Of a stretch of 64,000 bases of DNA, positions 10,049-19,935 are shown in pieces. Every line of letters starts with the position of its first letter. The stretch's first letter is position 1. This DNA is from an uncultured Bacteroidota bacterium (lineage in GTDB: Bacteria; Bacteroidota; Bacteroidia; Flavobacteriales; Flavobacteriaceae). The DNA lies in contig CACLAD010000003.1 of the NCBI GenBank assembly GCA_902604715.1, forward strand, positions 1 to 64,000, written 5' to 3'. The position numbers and the translations under genes were made by a program. The notes beneath the pieces were generated by a model that made no database searches, had not been told where the DNA came from, and saw only the letters and a list, made by a program, of their open reading frames with translations.

Positions 10049-10651
10049 TTGAATTTTTTTAGTAAGTTTTTCAAAAAATCCTCATCAAAAGAAGACTCTA
10101 AAAAATCTGAAAGTAAATTTCTTCCCAAAAAAAAAGCTGTTATTGAAGAAAGATTCATATTAAAATTTATCGAAAATGGAGGTAAATTTCTTTATTGTGA
10201 AGATCTTGATGAAGTTCAGGATAACTTTAATTTGATAATTAAAGAAAACGAATGGGTAAATGATGATATTCTGATCATTAATTCAGATTTAAAAAAAACA
10301 TATAATTTAAATAATACTTTTAGTTCTAGTCTTGACGAAACAAAATGTTTTGTTACTGATTGTGAAAACCTTATTGCAAATGATGGGTCAATTTTAATTT
10401 CATCTAATCAGATACATGAAAAAAAATTAAATGAATTTCCGCAAAGTCTAATAATTTTATCAGATACAAGAAAACTGAAAAATACAATCAGTGAAGGTCT
10501 TTCAGAAATTAAATCTAAAAGTAAAGACATACCAACAAATATCACTACTATTAAAAATTTTAACACAATCAAAGAGGATAAAGATTTTTTAAGTTATGGA
10601 ACTTCTTCAAAAAACTTATATTTGATCCTTCTAGAAAAAGGATTTAAATAA
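10049..10651 (+). CDS. LUD-domain (LutC/YkgG-like) protein, TTG start
   Basis: SLDETKCFVTDCENLIANDGSILISSNQ and SLIILSDTRKLKNTISEGL resemble LUD-domain proteins; sits between ftsH and cdsA. Confidence 0.7.
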   Translation: MNFFSKFFKKSSSKEDSKKSESKFLPKKKAVIEERFILKFIENGGKFLYCEDLDEVQDNFNLIIKENEWVNDDILIINSDLKKTYNLNNTFSSSLDETKCFVTDCENLIANDGSILISSNQIHEKKLNEFPQSLIILSDTRKLKNTISEGLSEIKSKSKDIPTNITTIKNFNTIKEDKDFLSYGTSSKNLYLILLEKGFK

Positions 10652-10653
10652 TT

Positions 10654-11478
10654 TTGAAGGAATCTAGTAAAAGAATAATTAGTGGATTTGTATTTGGTGG
10701 GGTTTTTATTGCCTCACTCTATACACATTTAAGTTTTAGTATTTTGACGTTCATTTTTGGTATTATCTCAACAAAGGAATTCAATAAACTTACAGATCAA
10801 AGTGGTGTTGGTTATTATATAGCGTTTTCGATTATTTATACATACTTTGCGTTAACTGAATTTTATTTAAATAGTAATCTTCAGCCAAACTCATGGTTTA
10901 ATGACTTAAAAGATACTCTTCTAATTTTTAGTATTTTTGTCTCACTTTTTCTTCTACGGGATTTGTTCTCTTCAAAAAATTTACCGGGTATCCTAGTAAA
11001 AAAGTACTTTAGATTTATTTTCTATATAACATCCTCATTTGTTTTTATATATCTGATTGCAAATTTTAAAGGATTTTATGAAACTTCAATAATTCTTGGT
11101 TGTTTTATTTTGATTTGGGTCAACGATAGCTTCGCATATATTGTCGGAAAAAGTTTTGGCAAACAAAAACTATTTTATAGCATATCGCCTCACAAAACAG
11201 TAGAAGGATTTTTAGGAGGTCTTTTATTTTGCTGTATTTCTGCATCAATCGTCTCAAGATATATAGATGAAACATTAACTACTCCAAACTGGCTAATAAT
11301 TGCAATAATTGTAAGTGTTTTTGGAACACTGGGAGATTTAATAGAATCAAAATTAAAAAGAGAATCTAACGTAAAAGACAGTGGTAAAATTATTCCAGGT
11401 CATGGTGGAATATTAGACAGACTTGATAGTATTATATTTGCAAGTCCATACATTTACTTATATCTAAAATTAATATAA
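10654..11478 (+). CDS. cdsA: Phosphatidate cytidylyltransferase, TTG start
   Basis: Multi-TM; NDSFAYIVGKSFGKQKL...SPHKTVEGFLGG and PGHGGILDRLDS signature. Confidence 0.94.
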   Translation: MKESSKRIISGFVFGGVFIASLYTHLSFSILTFIFGIISTKEFNKLTDQSGVGYYIAFSIIYTYFALTEFYLNSNLQPNSWFNDLKDTLLIFSIFVSLFLLRDLFSSKNLPGILVKKYFRFIFYITSSFVFIYLIANFKGFYETSIILGCFILIWVNDSFAYIVGKSFGKQKLFYSISPHKTVEGFLGGLLFCCISASIVSRYIDETLTTPNWLIIAIIVSVFGTLGDLIESKLKRESNVKDSGKIIPGHGGILDRLDSIIFASPYIYLYLKLI

Positions 11479-11479
11479 T

Positions 11480-12127
11480 ATGTTTCATAAAGAGGGTTTA
11501 AATATTATTTTAAGCACATTCGTTATTACAGCAATTCTGATAATAGCCCTTGACTACTTTGAAGTAAAAAATGCTCTTCCTATAAAAATATTCTTGATTA
11601 TAATGCTGGGATTAGTTTTACAATTTTTTAGAAACCCAAAAATCACAGTAAACAAAAATGAAAATCATATTTTATCTGCTGTAGATGGTAAGGTTGTGAT
11701 AATTGAAGAAGTGTTTGAGCCTGAATTTTTTAAAGAAAAAAAATTACAGGTTAGTGTTTTCATGTCTCCCTTAAATGTTCATGTAACTCGATATCCTATG
11801 AGTGGTGATATTATATTTTCCAAATACCACCCAGGAGCCTATTTAGTCGCATGGCATCCTAAGTCAAGCACGAAAAATGAAAGAACTACTATTGTACTAA
11901 AGAATAAAGTATTTGGGGAAATTTTATATAGGCAAATAGCAGGTGCAATAGCAAGAAGAATTGTTAACTATGCGAAAGTTGGAGATTTGGCTGAACAAGG
12001 TAAAGATGCAGGGTTTATAAAATTTGGCTCAAGAGTTGATTTTTTTTTACCTATTGGAACAAAATTAAACGTAAAATTAAATCAGAAAGTTAAAGGGGGA
12101 ATTACAGTGATAGCTACAAAAGATTAA
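11480..12127 (+). CDS. psd: Phosphatidylserine decarboxylase-related protein
   Basis: SAVDGKVVIIEEV, FMSPLNVHVTRYP, IKFGSRVDFFLP with the short Psd-like architecture. Confidence 0.92.
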   Translation: MFHKEGLNIILSTFVITAILIIALDYFEVKNALPIKIFLIIMLGLVLQFFRNPKITVNKNENHILSAVDGKVVIIEEVFEPEFFKEKKLQVSVFMSPLNVHVTRYPMSGDIIFSKYHPGAYLVAWHPKSSTKNERTTIVLKNKVFGEILYRQIAGAIARRIVNYAKVGDLAEQGKDAGFIKFGSRVDFFLPIGTKLNVKLNQKVKGGITVIATKD

Positions 12128-14790
12128 TTTTTAAGCTTATCAAGCCTGGCAGTTAATACAGAAATTTTTGACATTGCATCATCTCTTTTCTTAATTTCAT
12201 TTTGAATAACCGCTTCAGGTGCATTTTCTGTAAATCTTTTATTATCCAATTTTGCATTCACAGATTTTAAAAATCCCTTTTGATATTCTAGATCTTCATT
12301 TATTTTGATGATTTCTTCATCAAAATTAATGTCTTCTTCATAGGGAATAGAATAAATATTAGATTTTACCCTAAAAGTTAAAGCATTTTGGATTTCCGAG
12401 CCACTATATTCAATGTTTGATATATTACAAAGTTTTGAGATTATAGAATCATAATTTTTTGTAAAATTATCATTATTAACAACACTTAGATTTATACTTT
12501 CTCTGAACGAAATTTGATGTTTTTTTCTAATGTTTCTGATTCCTGAAATTATATTTTGAATAGTTTCAAAATCATTTATTATTTCATTATTTATGTTATT
12601 GCTAGATTTTGGCCATTTTGAAATAACTAAAGCCTCTTTAGAAGACCTTTTTGCAATTAAATGCCATAATTCTTCAGAAATAAAAGGCATGAAAGGATGT
12701 AATATTAAAAGGTTATTTTCAAAAACCTTAATGATTTCTTTGTGAGTCCTTGAATCAATAGGCTTGCCATACTTAGGTTTAATAATTTCTAGTAAAACTG
12801 AGCAAAAGTCATCCCATATTAACTTATATGTAGTCATTAGTGCATCACTAATTCTAAACTTGCTGAAATGATCGTTAATCTGATTTAAAGCATAATTAAA
12901 TTTATGATTGTACCAGTTTATAGCATTAGAACAATACTCGGGTTGTTCATTATTGCTAATTTCCCAGCCACTAACCAATCTGTAAGAATTCCATATTTTA
13001 TTAGAAAATGATTTTCCCTGATCGCAGAGATTGATATCAAAAAGTAAATCATTGCCAGCAGCTGAGCTGAGCATTAATCCAACCCGGACACCATCAGCAC
13101 CATAATCATCTATTAACTTTAATGCGTCTGGTGAATTACCTAATGATTTACTCATTTTCCTTCTTTTATTGTCTCTAACAATTCCTGTGAAATAGACATT
13201 TTTAAAGGGTTTATCATCTATAAATTCATAACCAGCCATAATCATTCTTGAAACCCAAAAAAAGATAATGTCAGGACCTGTAACTAAGTCATTGGTAGGA
13301 TAATAATACTTTATTTCATCATTTTCAGGGTTATTAATACCATCGAAAACACTTATTGGCCATAACCAAGAAGAAAACCAAGTATCTAACACATCAGAAT
13401 CTTGATTTAAATCATCCTTTGTAATTTTATTATTTCTTGTTTTTTCTCTAACCAAAACTAAAGCCGAGTCAATATTTTCAGCAACAACATAATCCTTTTC
13501 TCCTTTTCCATAGTAGTATACTGGGATTTGATGTCCCCAATATAATTGCCTAGAAATATTCCAATCAGTTATATTTTCCATCCAATTACGAAAGGTATTA
13601 TCAAATTTTTTGGGGTAAAATTTAATCTCGTCAGAATTTAAAACTGATTGAATTGCGGGTTTAACTAGTCCTTCCATTTTCAAAAACCACTGGTGACTAA
13701 ATTTTGGTTCAATTACCGCACCGGTCCTCTCACTGACACCCACATTGTGAGTGATATTCTCATCTTTTACAAAAAGTTTTAAGGAATCAAGCTCTTGAAT
13801 TATTTTTTTTCTTGCTAAAAATCTATCCATTCCAGAATAATGAAGACAAATATCATTTAAAGATGCATTTTCATTTAGAATATCAATAAACTCCAAATTA
13901 TATTTTTCCCCTAAAACCTTATCATTATGATCATGTGCTGGTGTAACTTTCAAACATCCAGTTCCATAGTCAATGTCAACATATTCATCAGAGATAATTG
14001 GCACATGCCTATCAACTATTGGGACTATAGCTTTCATTCCGATTAAATCCTTAAATCTATCGTCATTTGGATTAACACAAATGGCTGAATCACCTAAAAT
14101 TGTTTCAGGCCTAGTAGTAGCTACAGTAACATATTCATCAGAATCAACTATTTTATATTTTACATAGTAAAGTTTATCATTTTTTTCAATAAAGTTTACC
14201 TCCTCGTCTGAAAGTGTTGTCTTTGCCTGAGGATCCCAATTAACCATTCTATAACCCCTGTAAATCAAACCTTTTTTATATAAATCGATAAAGACTTTTA
14301 CCACCGACTTATTCATGTTTTCATCAAGTGTAAATTTTGTTCTTTCCCAGTCACACGAACAACCAATTTTTTTCAATTGTTCTAAAATTATATTTCCAAA
14401 TTCATTTTTCCATTCCCATGCGTGATTTAAAAAATCTTCTCTTGAAATATCACTTTTTTCAATACCATTTGATTTTAATTTTTCAACAACCTTTGCCTCT
14501 GTAGCTATTGAGGCATGATCGGTTCCAGGAACCCAGCAGGCATTTTTACCCATCAATCTTGCTCGTCTTACTAAAATATCTTGAATTGTGTTATTAAGCA
14601 TATGGCCCATATGTAAGACCCCCGTAATATTTGGAGGGGGAATTACTATTGTGTATGGTTCACGGCTATCAGGTTTTGAAGAAAAATAATTATTATCCGT
14701 CCAGTAAGAGTACCATTTATCTTCAATTTTTTGATGATCGTATTTATCGAGATTAGCCATAAATAAATTTCTCATTACGAAAATACTCAT
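12124..14790 (-). CDS. valS: Valyl-tRNA synthetase
   Basis: PPPNITGVLHMGHMLNNTIQD and KMSKSLGNSPD motifs; likely start at internal Met 14760 (MANLDKYDHQKIE). Confidence 0.96.
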   Translation of the reverse strand: MSIFVMRNLFMANLDKYDHQKIEDKWYSYWTDNNYFSSKPDSREPYTIVIPPPNITGVLHMGHMLNNTIQDILVRRARLMGKNACWVPGTDHASIATEAKVVEKLKSNGIEKSDISREDFLNHAWEWKNEFGNIILEQLKKIGCSCDWERTKFTLDENMNKSVVKVFIDLYKKGLIYRGYRMVNWDPQAKTTLSDEEVNFIEKNDKLYYVKYKIVDSDEYVTVATTRPETILGDSAICVNPNDDRFKDLIGMKAIVPIVDRHVPIISDEYVDIDYGTGCLKVTPAHDHNDKVLGEKYNLEFIDILNENASLNDICLHYSGMDRFLARKKIIQELDSLKLFVKDENITHNVGVSERTGAVIEPKFSHQWFLKMEGLVKPAIQSVLNSDEIKFYPKKFDNTFRNWMENITDWNISRQLYWGHQIPVYYYGKGEKDYVVAENIDSALVLVREKTRNNKITKDDLNQDSDVLDTWFSSWLWPISVFDGINNPENDEIKYYYPTNDLVTGPDIIFFWVSRMIMAGYEFIDDKPFKNVYFTGIVRDNKRRKMSKSLGNSPDALKLIDDYGADGVRVGLMLSSAAGNDLLFDINLCDQGKSFSNKIWNSYRLVSGWEISNNEQPEYCSNAINWYNHKFNYALNQINDHFSKFRISDALMTTYKLIWDDFCSVLLEIIKPKYGKPIDSRTHKEIIKVFENNLLILHPFMPFISEELWHLIAKRSSKEALVISKWPKSSNNINNEIINDFETIQNIISGIRNIRKKHQISFRESINLSVVNNDNFTKNYDSIISKLCNISNIEYSGSEIQNALTFRVKSNIYSIPYEEDINFDEEIIKINEDLEYQKGFLKSVNAKLDNKRFTENAPEAVIQNEIKKRDDAMSKISVLTARLDKLKN

Positions 14791-14849
14791 ATTTCTTAAT
14801 CTGACTAATTATAATTATATTTATATGAATAAAATTTATTAAAAAAATT

Positions 14850-15278
14850 ATGAAAAAAATTTGTGCACTTGTAATGATTTTTATGATCAGCTTTTTAGGT
14901 TTTTCTCAGAACAAAAAAGCGATTATTACTTTTGAAAAAACTGTTATTGATTATGGTACAGTTGATAAAGGAGCTAATGGTGTGAGAGACTTTGTATTTA
15001 CAAATACTGGAGACGCACCATTAATTATTTCCAATGTCAAGTCTACATGTGGATGTACAATTCCCAAAAAACCTGAAAAACCAATATTACCTGGTGAATC
15101 AGATAAAATTCAGGTTAAATATGATACTAAAAGAGTTGGTTTTATAAGAAAGTCAATTAGTGTAACTTCAAATGCTTCAAATCCAAATGTTATTTTAAAA
15201 ATAACAGGGCAAGTTATTGCTGATAATAATAAAACTGGTTTAGAAAACAAAAAGAAAAGTATAGTAGAGGACTACTAA
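14850..15278 (+). CDS. DUF1573 domain-containing secreted protein
   Basis: Signal peptide; FTNTGDAPLIISNVKSTCGCTIPKKPEKPILPGES. Confidence 0.88.
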   Translation: MKKICALVMIFMISFLGFSQNKKAIITFEKTVIDYGTVDKGANGVRDFVFTNTGDAPLIISNVKSTCGCTIPKKPEKPILPGESDKIQVKYDTKRVGFIRKSISVTSNASNPNVILKITGQVIADNNKTGLENKKKSIVEDY

Positions 15279-15286
15279 AACACACA

Positions 15287-16486
15287 TTGACAATGCTTAC
15301 AATTTCAAACAAGGGGAGGCTAATGCCAGAGTCCCCCATAAGAAAGCTAGTTCCTTATGCTGAAAAAGCAAAGAAAAATGGTGTAAAGGTTTTTCATTTA
15401 AATATTGGTCAACCAGACATTGAAACCCCTTACTCTGCAATCGAAGCTGTTAAAAATTCTAATATTAAGGTATTAGCTTATTCAAAATCTGAAGGAGATT
15501 TTGAACTTAGAAATAAAATTTGTGATTATTATTCTAAAATTAATATTGAGATTAATGAATCACAGGTGATAGTTACTAGTGGAGCAAGCGAGGCTTTGTT
15601 ATTTACAATTGGAAGTATTATGGACCCTGGAGATGAAATAATTATCCCAGAACCCTTTTATGCAAATTATAACGGATTTTCTGTTGCAAACGGAGTAAAT
15701 ATTATTCCTATATTTTCTAGCATTGATAATAATTTTAAATTACCAAAAATTCAAGAGTTTGAAAACCTTATTTCTTCAAATACAAAAGCAATTTTAATTT
15801 GTAATCCAAATAATCCGACAGGCTATGTTTATTCATATGATGAAATAAAAACATTAGTTGAAATTGTCAAAAAACATAATTTATTTCTGATTGCAGATGA
15901 GGTATATCGTGAATTTACTTATGATAATGTTTCCCACACATCTATTATGAAATTTGATGATATTAAACAACATGCGATTGTTATTGATTCAGTTTCAAAA
16001 AGATATAGTATGTGTGGTGCAAGGATTGGATGTATTATTTCAAAAAATAGTGAATTTATTTCTACAGCAATGAAATTTGCTCAGGCTAGACTATCTCCGC
16101 CCACTCTAGCTCAAATAGCCAGTACAGCTGCAATGGACACAGGAGAAGATTACTTTGATAAGATAATTAATGAATATGATAATAGAAGAAAAACATTATT
16201 ACAAGGATTAAATAAAATACCTGGGGTAAAAGTATCAGAACCAAAGGGAGCATTTTATTGTGTTGTTGAACTTCCGGTAGACAACTCGGAACATTTTGCT
16301 AAATGGCTGTTGGAAGAATATTCCTTAGACAACGAAACGATAATGGTTGCTCCAGCCGCAGGTTTCTATTCTACCCCCAATATCGGACAGAATCAGGTTC
16401 GAATTGCATATGTACTCAATCAAAATGATTTAGAATCTTGTATTAATATTCTCAAAAATGGTTTAATGGAATATTTAAAACAATGA
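15287..16486 (+). CDS. PLP-dependent aminotransferase (class I/II)
   Basis: NIGQPDIETP, CNPNNPTGYVYS, SVSKRYSMCGARIG; ATG alternative at 15293. Confidence 0.88.
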   Translation: MTMLTISNKGRLMPESPIRKLVPYAEKAKKNGVKVFHLNIGQPDIETPYSAIEAVKNSNIKVLAYSKSEGDFELRNKICDYYSKINIEINESQVIVTSGASEALLFTIGSIMDPGDEIIIPEPFYANYNGFSVANGVNIIPIFSSIDNNFKLPKIQEFENLISSNTKAILICNPNNPTGYVYSYDEIKTLVEIVKKHNLFLIADEVYREFTYDNVSHTSIMKFDDIKQHAIVIDSVSKRYSMCGARIGCIISKNSEFISTAMKFAQARLSPPTLAQIASTAAMDTGEDYFDKIINEYDNRRKTLLQGLNKIPGVKVSEPKGAFYCVVELPVDNSEHFAKWLLEEYSLDNETIMVAPAAGFYSTPNIGQNQVRIAYVLNQNDLESCINILKNGLMEYLKQ

Positions 16487-17490
16487 TTACAAAAAAAAAT
16501 TTTTCATTAAAAAACTATAACTCATTTAATATTGATGTAAATGCCAAAGAATTTATTGAAATAAACTCCAAAGAAGAATTGATAGGGCTTAACGGATTAT
16601 TAAAAAATGAAAAAATACTTTTTTTGGGAGGTGGAAGTAATATCTTATTTACAAAAGATTATGACGGAACTGTAATTTACTTAAACCTTAAAGGAATAAA
16701 AATCGAAAAAGAGAGTACAGACTTCTCAGTGGTAAAAGCTAATGCTGGAGAAAATTGGAGCGATTTTATTGAGTTTTGCCTGAATAATAATTTAGGTGGT
16801 GTAGAAAACCTATCACTTATTCCAGGAAATGTTGGTTCTGCACCTGTTCAAAACATAGGAGCGTATGGTGTTGAGCTTAAAGATGTTTTTTTATCATGTG
16901 AAGTTTTTAATTTTGATGATTTTTCTTTGAAAGATTTTGATTTGTCTGATTGTGAATTTGAATATCGAAATTCTGTTTTTAAGAAGAATAAAAATCTGAT
17001 TATACTATCAGTTAAACTAAAGCTTACAAATAATAATCATGATATCAACACATCTTATGGTGATATTAATGATGAATTGAAAAAATCGAATATTGATAAT
17101 CCTACAATAAAGGATATTTCAAGAGTTATTTCTAATATAAGGATAAGAAAACTTCCTGATCCAAAGCAAATTGGCAATGCGGGAAGTTTTTTTAAAAATC
17201 CTATAGTAAATAAAGAGAAGCTAAACTGGATTGAGAAACATCACAAAAATGTTCCATCATATAAAATTGATAAAAATGATTATAAAATTCCAGCAGCTTG
17301 GTTAATCGAAACAGCAGGTTTGAAAGGCAAAAAGTTTGGTAAATTTGGAATTCATAAATATCAACCACTAGTTCTTGTAAATTATGGTGGGGCTAAAGGC
17401 AGTGATATTTACAAACTTTCACTTTCAATAAAAGAAATAATAAAAAAAATTTTTAAGATAGAACTTGAAACTGAAGTTAACATTATTTAA
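16483..17490 (+). CDS. murB: UDP-N-acetylenolpyruvoylglucosamine reductase
   Basis: FLGGGSNILFT, NLSLIPGNVGSAPVQNIGAYGVEL, GNAGSFFKNP. Confidence 0.95.
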   Translation: MITKKNFSLKNYNSFNIDVNAKEFIEINSKEELIGLNGLLKNEKILFLGGGSNILFTKDYDGTVIYLNLKGIKIEKESTDFSVVKANAGENWSDFIEFCLNNNLGGVENLSLIPGNVGSAPVQNIGAYGVELKDVFLSCEVFNFDDFSLKDFDLSDCEFEYRNSVFKKNKNLIILSVKLKLTNNNHDINTSYGDINDELKKSNIDNPTIKDISRVISNIRIRKLPDPKQIGNAGSFFKNPIVNKEKLNWIEKHHKNVPSYKIDKNDYKIPAAWLIETAGLKGKKFGKFGIHKYQPLVLVNYGGAKGSDIYKLSLSIKEIIKKIFKIELETEVNII

Positions 17491-17505
17491 TAACTTTGAA
17501 TTGAT

Positions 17506-17703
17506 ATGGTACCTACAATAGTCACAATCATAGTACTTGGGTTATGTATTTTGGGAATAAGCATCAAAATCTGGGCAAAAGAGGATGGAGAGTTTTCAGG
17601 AACCTGCGCTAGCCAAAATCCATATCTAAATCAGGATGGTGAGAACTGTGGTTTCTGTGGAAAAAGTCCTGAGCAATTTAAGGACTGTCATGGGAAAAGT
17701 TAA
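17506..17703 (+). CDS. Small single-TM Cys-rich protein
   Basis: 65 aa: one N-terminal TM, then GTCASQNPYLNQDGENCGFCGKSPEQFKDC; preceded by TAACTTTG element; overlaps the next gene by 14 bp. Confidence 0.75.
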   Translation: MVPTIVTIIVLGLCILGISIKIWAKEDGEFSGTCASQNPYLNQDGENCGFCGKSPEQFKDCHGKS

Positions 17704-18916
17704 CGATTTCCTCAAAAAGCTTGGTCCGGGATTATTATTTGCAGGTACCGCGATCGGTGTTTCTCATTTAGTACAATCAACAAAAGCAGGGGCCGAATTT
17801 GGATTTGGACTAACTTGGGCACTATTTCTTGCCATAATACTTAAGTACCCATTCTTCAAATATGCACCAAAGTATAGCCTGGTTACAAATGAAAGTGTAC
17901 TACATGGTTATAAAAAACTACATACTATATTACCGGTTTTTTTCTTTCTTATAACACTTGGAACCATGTTTACAATACAGACTGCCGTTACAATTGTAAC
18001 AGCTGGTCTAGCAAATTCAATCTTCGGAGATATAATTTCAGTTGAAATTTGGACACTTATTATACTGCTGCTTTCGTTTTTTTTGCTCCTGATTGGAAAG
18101 TATAAAACTCTCGATAAATTAATTAAATACCTGATAATTGCGTTAACAATCAGCACAATATTATCCTTTATTTTTGCGGGTTTTAATTTCAGCAAACCAG
18201 TAGATGTAAAACAAGTTTTCCCTACAGATTCTAGTGGGGTGATTTTTCTAATTGCATTTATGGGATGGATGCCAGCACCATTAGACGTTTCTATATGGAA
18301 TTCATTATGGACAATAGAAAAAAGAAAACAACAAAAAAACTATTCTGTTTCAAACTCACTCTTTGATTTTAATCTTGGCTATTTTGGAACCGCAATTTTA
18401 GGTGTTTGCTTTATAGGGGTCGGATATTTTACGATTTACGGAACCCAAGAGATATTAAGTGAATCCGCAGGAATCTTTTCTAGTCAACTTATCTATTTGT
18501 ATACAGATAATTTAGGTTATTGGTCATATTATTTGATAGCATTTGCGGCTTTTTCCACTATGCTTAGTACTACGATAACCGCATTGGATGCATCGCCAAG
18601 AGCTATGGGAATAACCACGGAATTAATTTTCAATAAAAAAATAAAACATGCATATCTTTTTTGGTTAATTATATTATTATTTGGTACAATCATAATATTT
18701 TTTAGTTTTACTTCCCAGATGGGTCTTCTAATAAAAATTGCAACTATTTTATCATTTCTGACAGCACCATTTTATGCGATAATGAACTACTTATTGATTT
18801 CTTCCAAATACACGCCAAAGAAAAATAGACCATCAAAAAAAATGCATATTTTGAGTATTCTAGGAATTATTTATTTGTTAGGATTTTCGGTATTCTTTTT
18901 GATAAAAGGTATATAG
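17690..18916 (+). CDS. Nramp-family transporter with non-canonical metal site
   Basis: LGPGLLFAGTAIGVSHLVQSTKAGAEFGF (TM1 region), FMGWMPAPLDVSIWN (TM6 region); ORF start 17636 trimmed to ATG 17690. Confidence 0.85.
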   Translation: MGKVNDFLKKLGPGLLFAGTAIGVSHLVQSTKAGAEFGFGLTWALFLAIILKYPFFKYAPKYSLVTNESVLHGYKKLHTILPVFFFLITLGTMFTIQTAVTIVTAGLANSIFGDIISVEIWTLIILLLSFFLLLIGKYKTLDKLIKYLIIALTISTILSFIFAGFNFSKPVDVKQVFPTDSSGVIFLIAFMGWMPAPLDVSIWNSLWTIEKRKQQKNYSVSNSLFDFNLGYFGTAILGVCFIGVGYFTIYGTQEILSESAGIFSSQLIYLYTDNLGYWSYYLIAFAAFSTMLSTTITALDASPRAMGITTELIFNKKIKHAYLFWLIILLFGTIIIFFSFTSQMGLLIKIATILSFLTAPFYAIMNYLLISSKYTPKKNRPSKKMHILSILGIIYLLGFSVFFLIKGI

Positions 18917-18965
18917 GTTTTGTATTTTAGTTTTTATATTTGTGAACTAATGTAAATTTAAAGCT

Positions 18966-19934
18966 TTGTCTCAAAGAATAAATAATTTAGAAACTGCTTT
19001 CTATACAATGGAAATTCCTGAAACAGATACTGTTTTGAAGGAAAAATCTGAGTGGTTTAAAGTTGACTTACCTAAAAGAATAATTGAACACAAAAAAAAG
19101 CCAGACTGGTTAAGAGTTAAATTACCTATTGGACCGAAATACGCGAAACTCAGAAAGTTAGTTGACGAAAATAATTTACACACAATTTGTACCTCAGGTA
19201 GCTGTCCAAATATGGGGGAATGTTGGGGTGAAGGAACTGCAACGTTTATGATACTAGGAAATATCTGTACAAGATCATGTAAATTTTGTGGAGTCAAAAC
19301 GGGTAAACCACTCCCAGTCGACTGGGAAGAAGCTGAAAAAGTTGCCAATAGTATTAAAATCATGCAAATTAAACATGCTGTTTTAACCAGTGTTGATCGC
19401 GATGACCTAAAAGATGATATGGGAAGCAAATTTTGGGTTGAAACTATCAATAAGATCAGAGATTATAATCCTGGCATTACCCTTGAAGCTCTAATTCCTG
19501 ATTTTCAGGGAATTCACGAGCACATTGATAGATTGGTAAATGTTAAACCAGAAGTCATTTCCCACAATATAGAAACAACAAGAAGACTGACAAGAGAAGT
19601 AAGAGTACAGGCAAAATATGATAGAAGCATGGAAGTCCTGAAATATATGAAAGAAACGGGACAAAGGAGAACAAAATCTGGTATCATGTTAGGTTTAGGT
19701 GAAACTAAAGAAGAAGTCATTGAAACCATTTATGACCTTAAAAATGCAAAGGTAGATATAGTTACTATTGGTCAATATTTACAGCCCAGCAAAAAACATC
19801 TGCAAGTGCAAAGATTTGTTACTCCTGATGAGTTTTTAGAATACAAAGAAATAGGCGATAAGTTAGGGTTTAGACACTTTGAAAGCAGTGCTTTAGTCAG
19901 ATCTTCATATCGTGCTAGGAAACACATTCAGTAA
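18966..19934 (+). CDS. lipA: Lipoyl synthase
   Basis: CTSGSCPNMGECWGEGTATFMILGNICTRSCKFCGV with both 4Fe-4S motifs; start TTG 18966 or ATG 19008. Confidence 0.96.
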   Translation: MSQRINNLETAFYTMEIPETDTVLKEKSEWFKVDLPKRIIEHKKKPDWLRVKLPIGPKYAKLRKLVDENNLHTICTSGSCPNMGECWGEGTATFMILGNICTRSCKFCGVKTGKPLPVDWEEAEKVANSIKIMQIKHAVLTSVDRDDLKDDMGSKFWVETINKIRDYNPGITLEALIPDFQGIHEHIDRLVNVKPEVISHNIETTRRLTREVRVQAKYDRSMEVLKYMKETGQRRTKSGIMLGLGETKEEVIETIYDLKNAKVDIVTIGQYLQPSKKHLQVQRFVTPDEFLEYKEIGDKLGFRHFESSALVRSSYRARKHIQ

Positions 19935-19935
19935 A

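Noticed and set aside
17636-17689. N-terminal 18 codons of the Nramp ORF as given in the ORF track
   Set aside because: Overlap the Cys-rich gene in another frame and do not look like a TM transporter N-terminus; ATG at 17690 is the better start
19001-19450. 149-aa antisense ORF inside lipA
   Set aside because: Shadow ORF opposite conserved lipA codons
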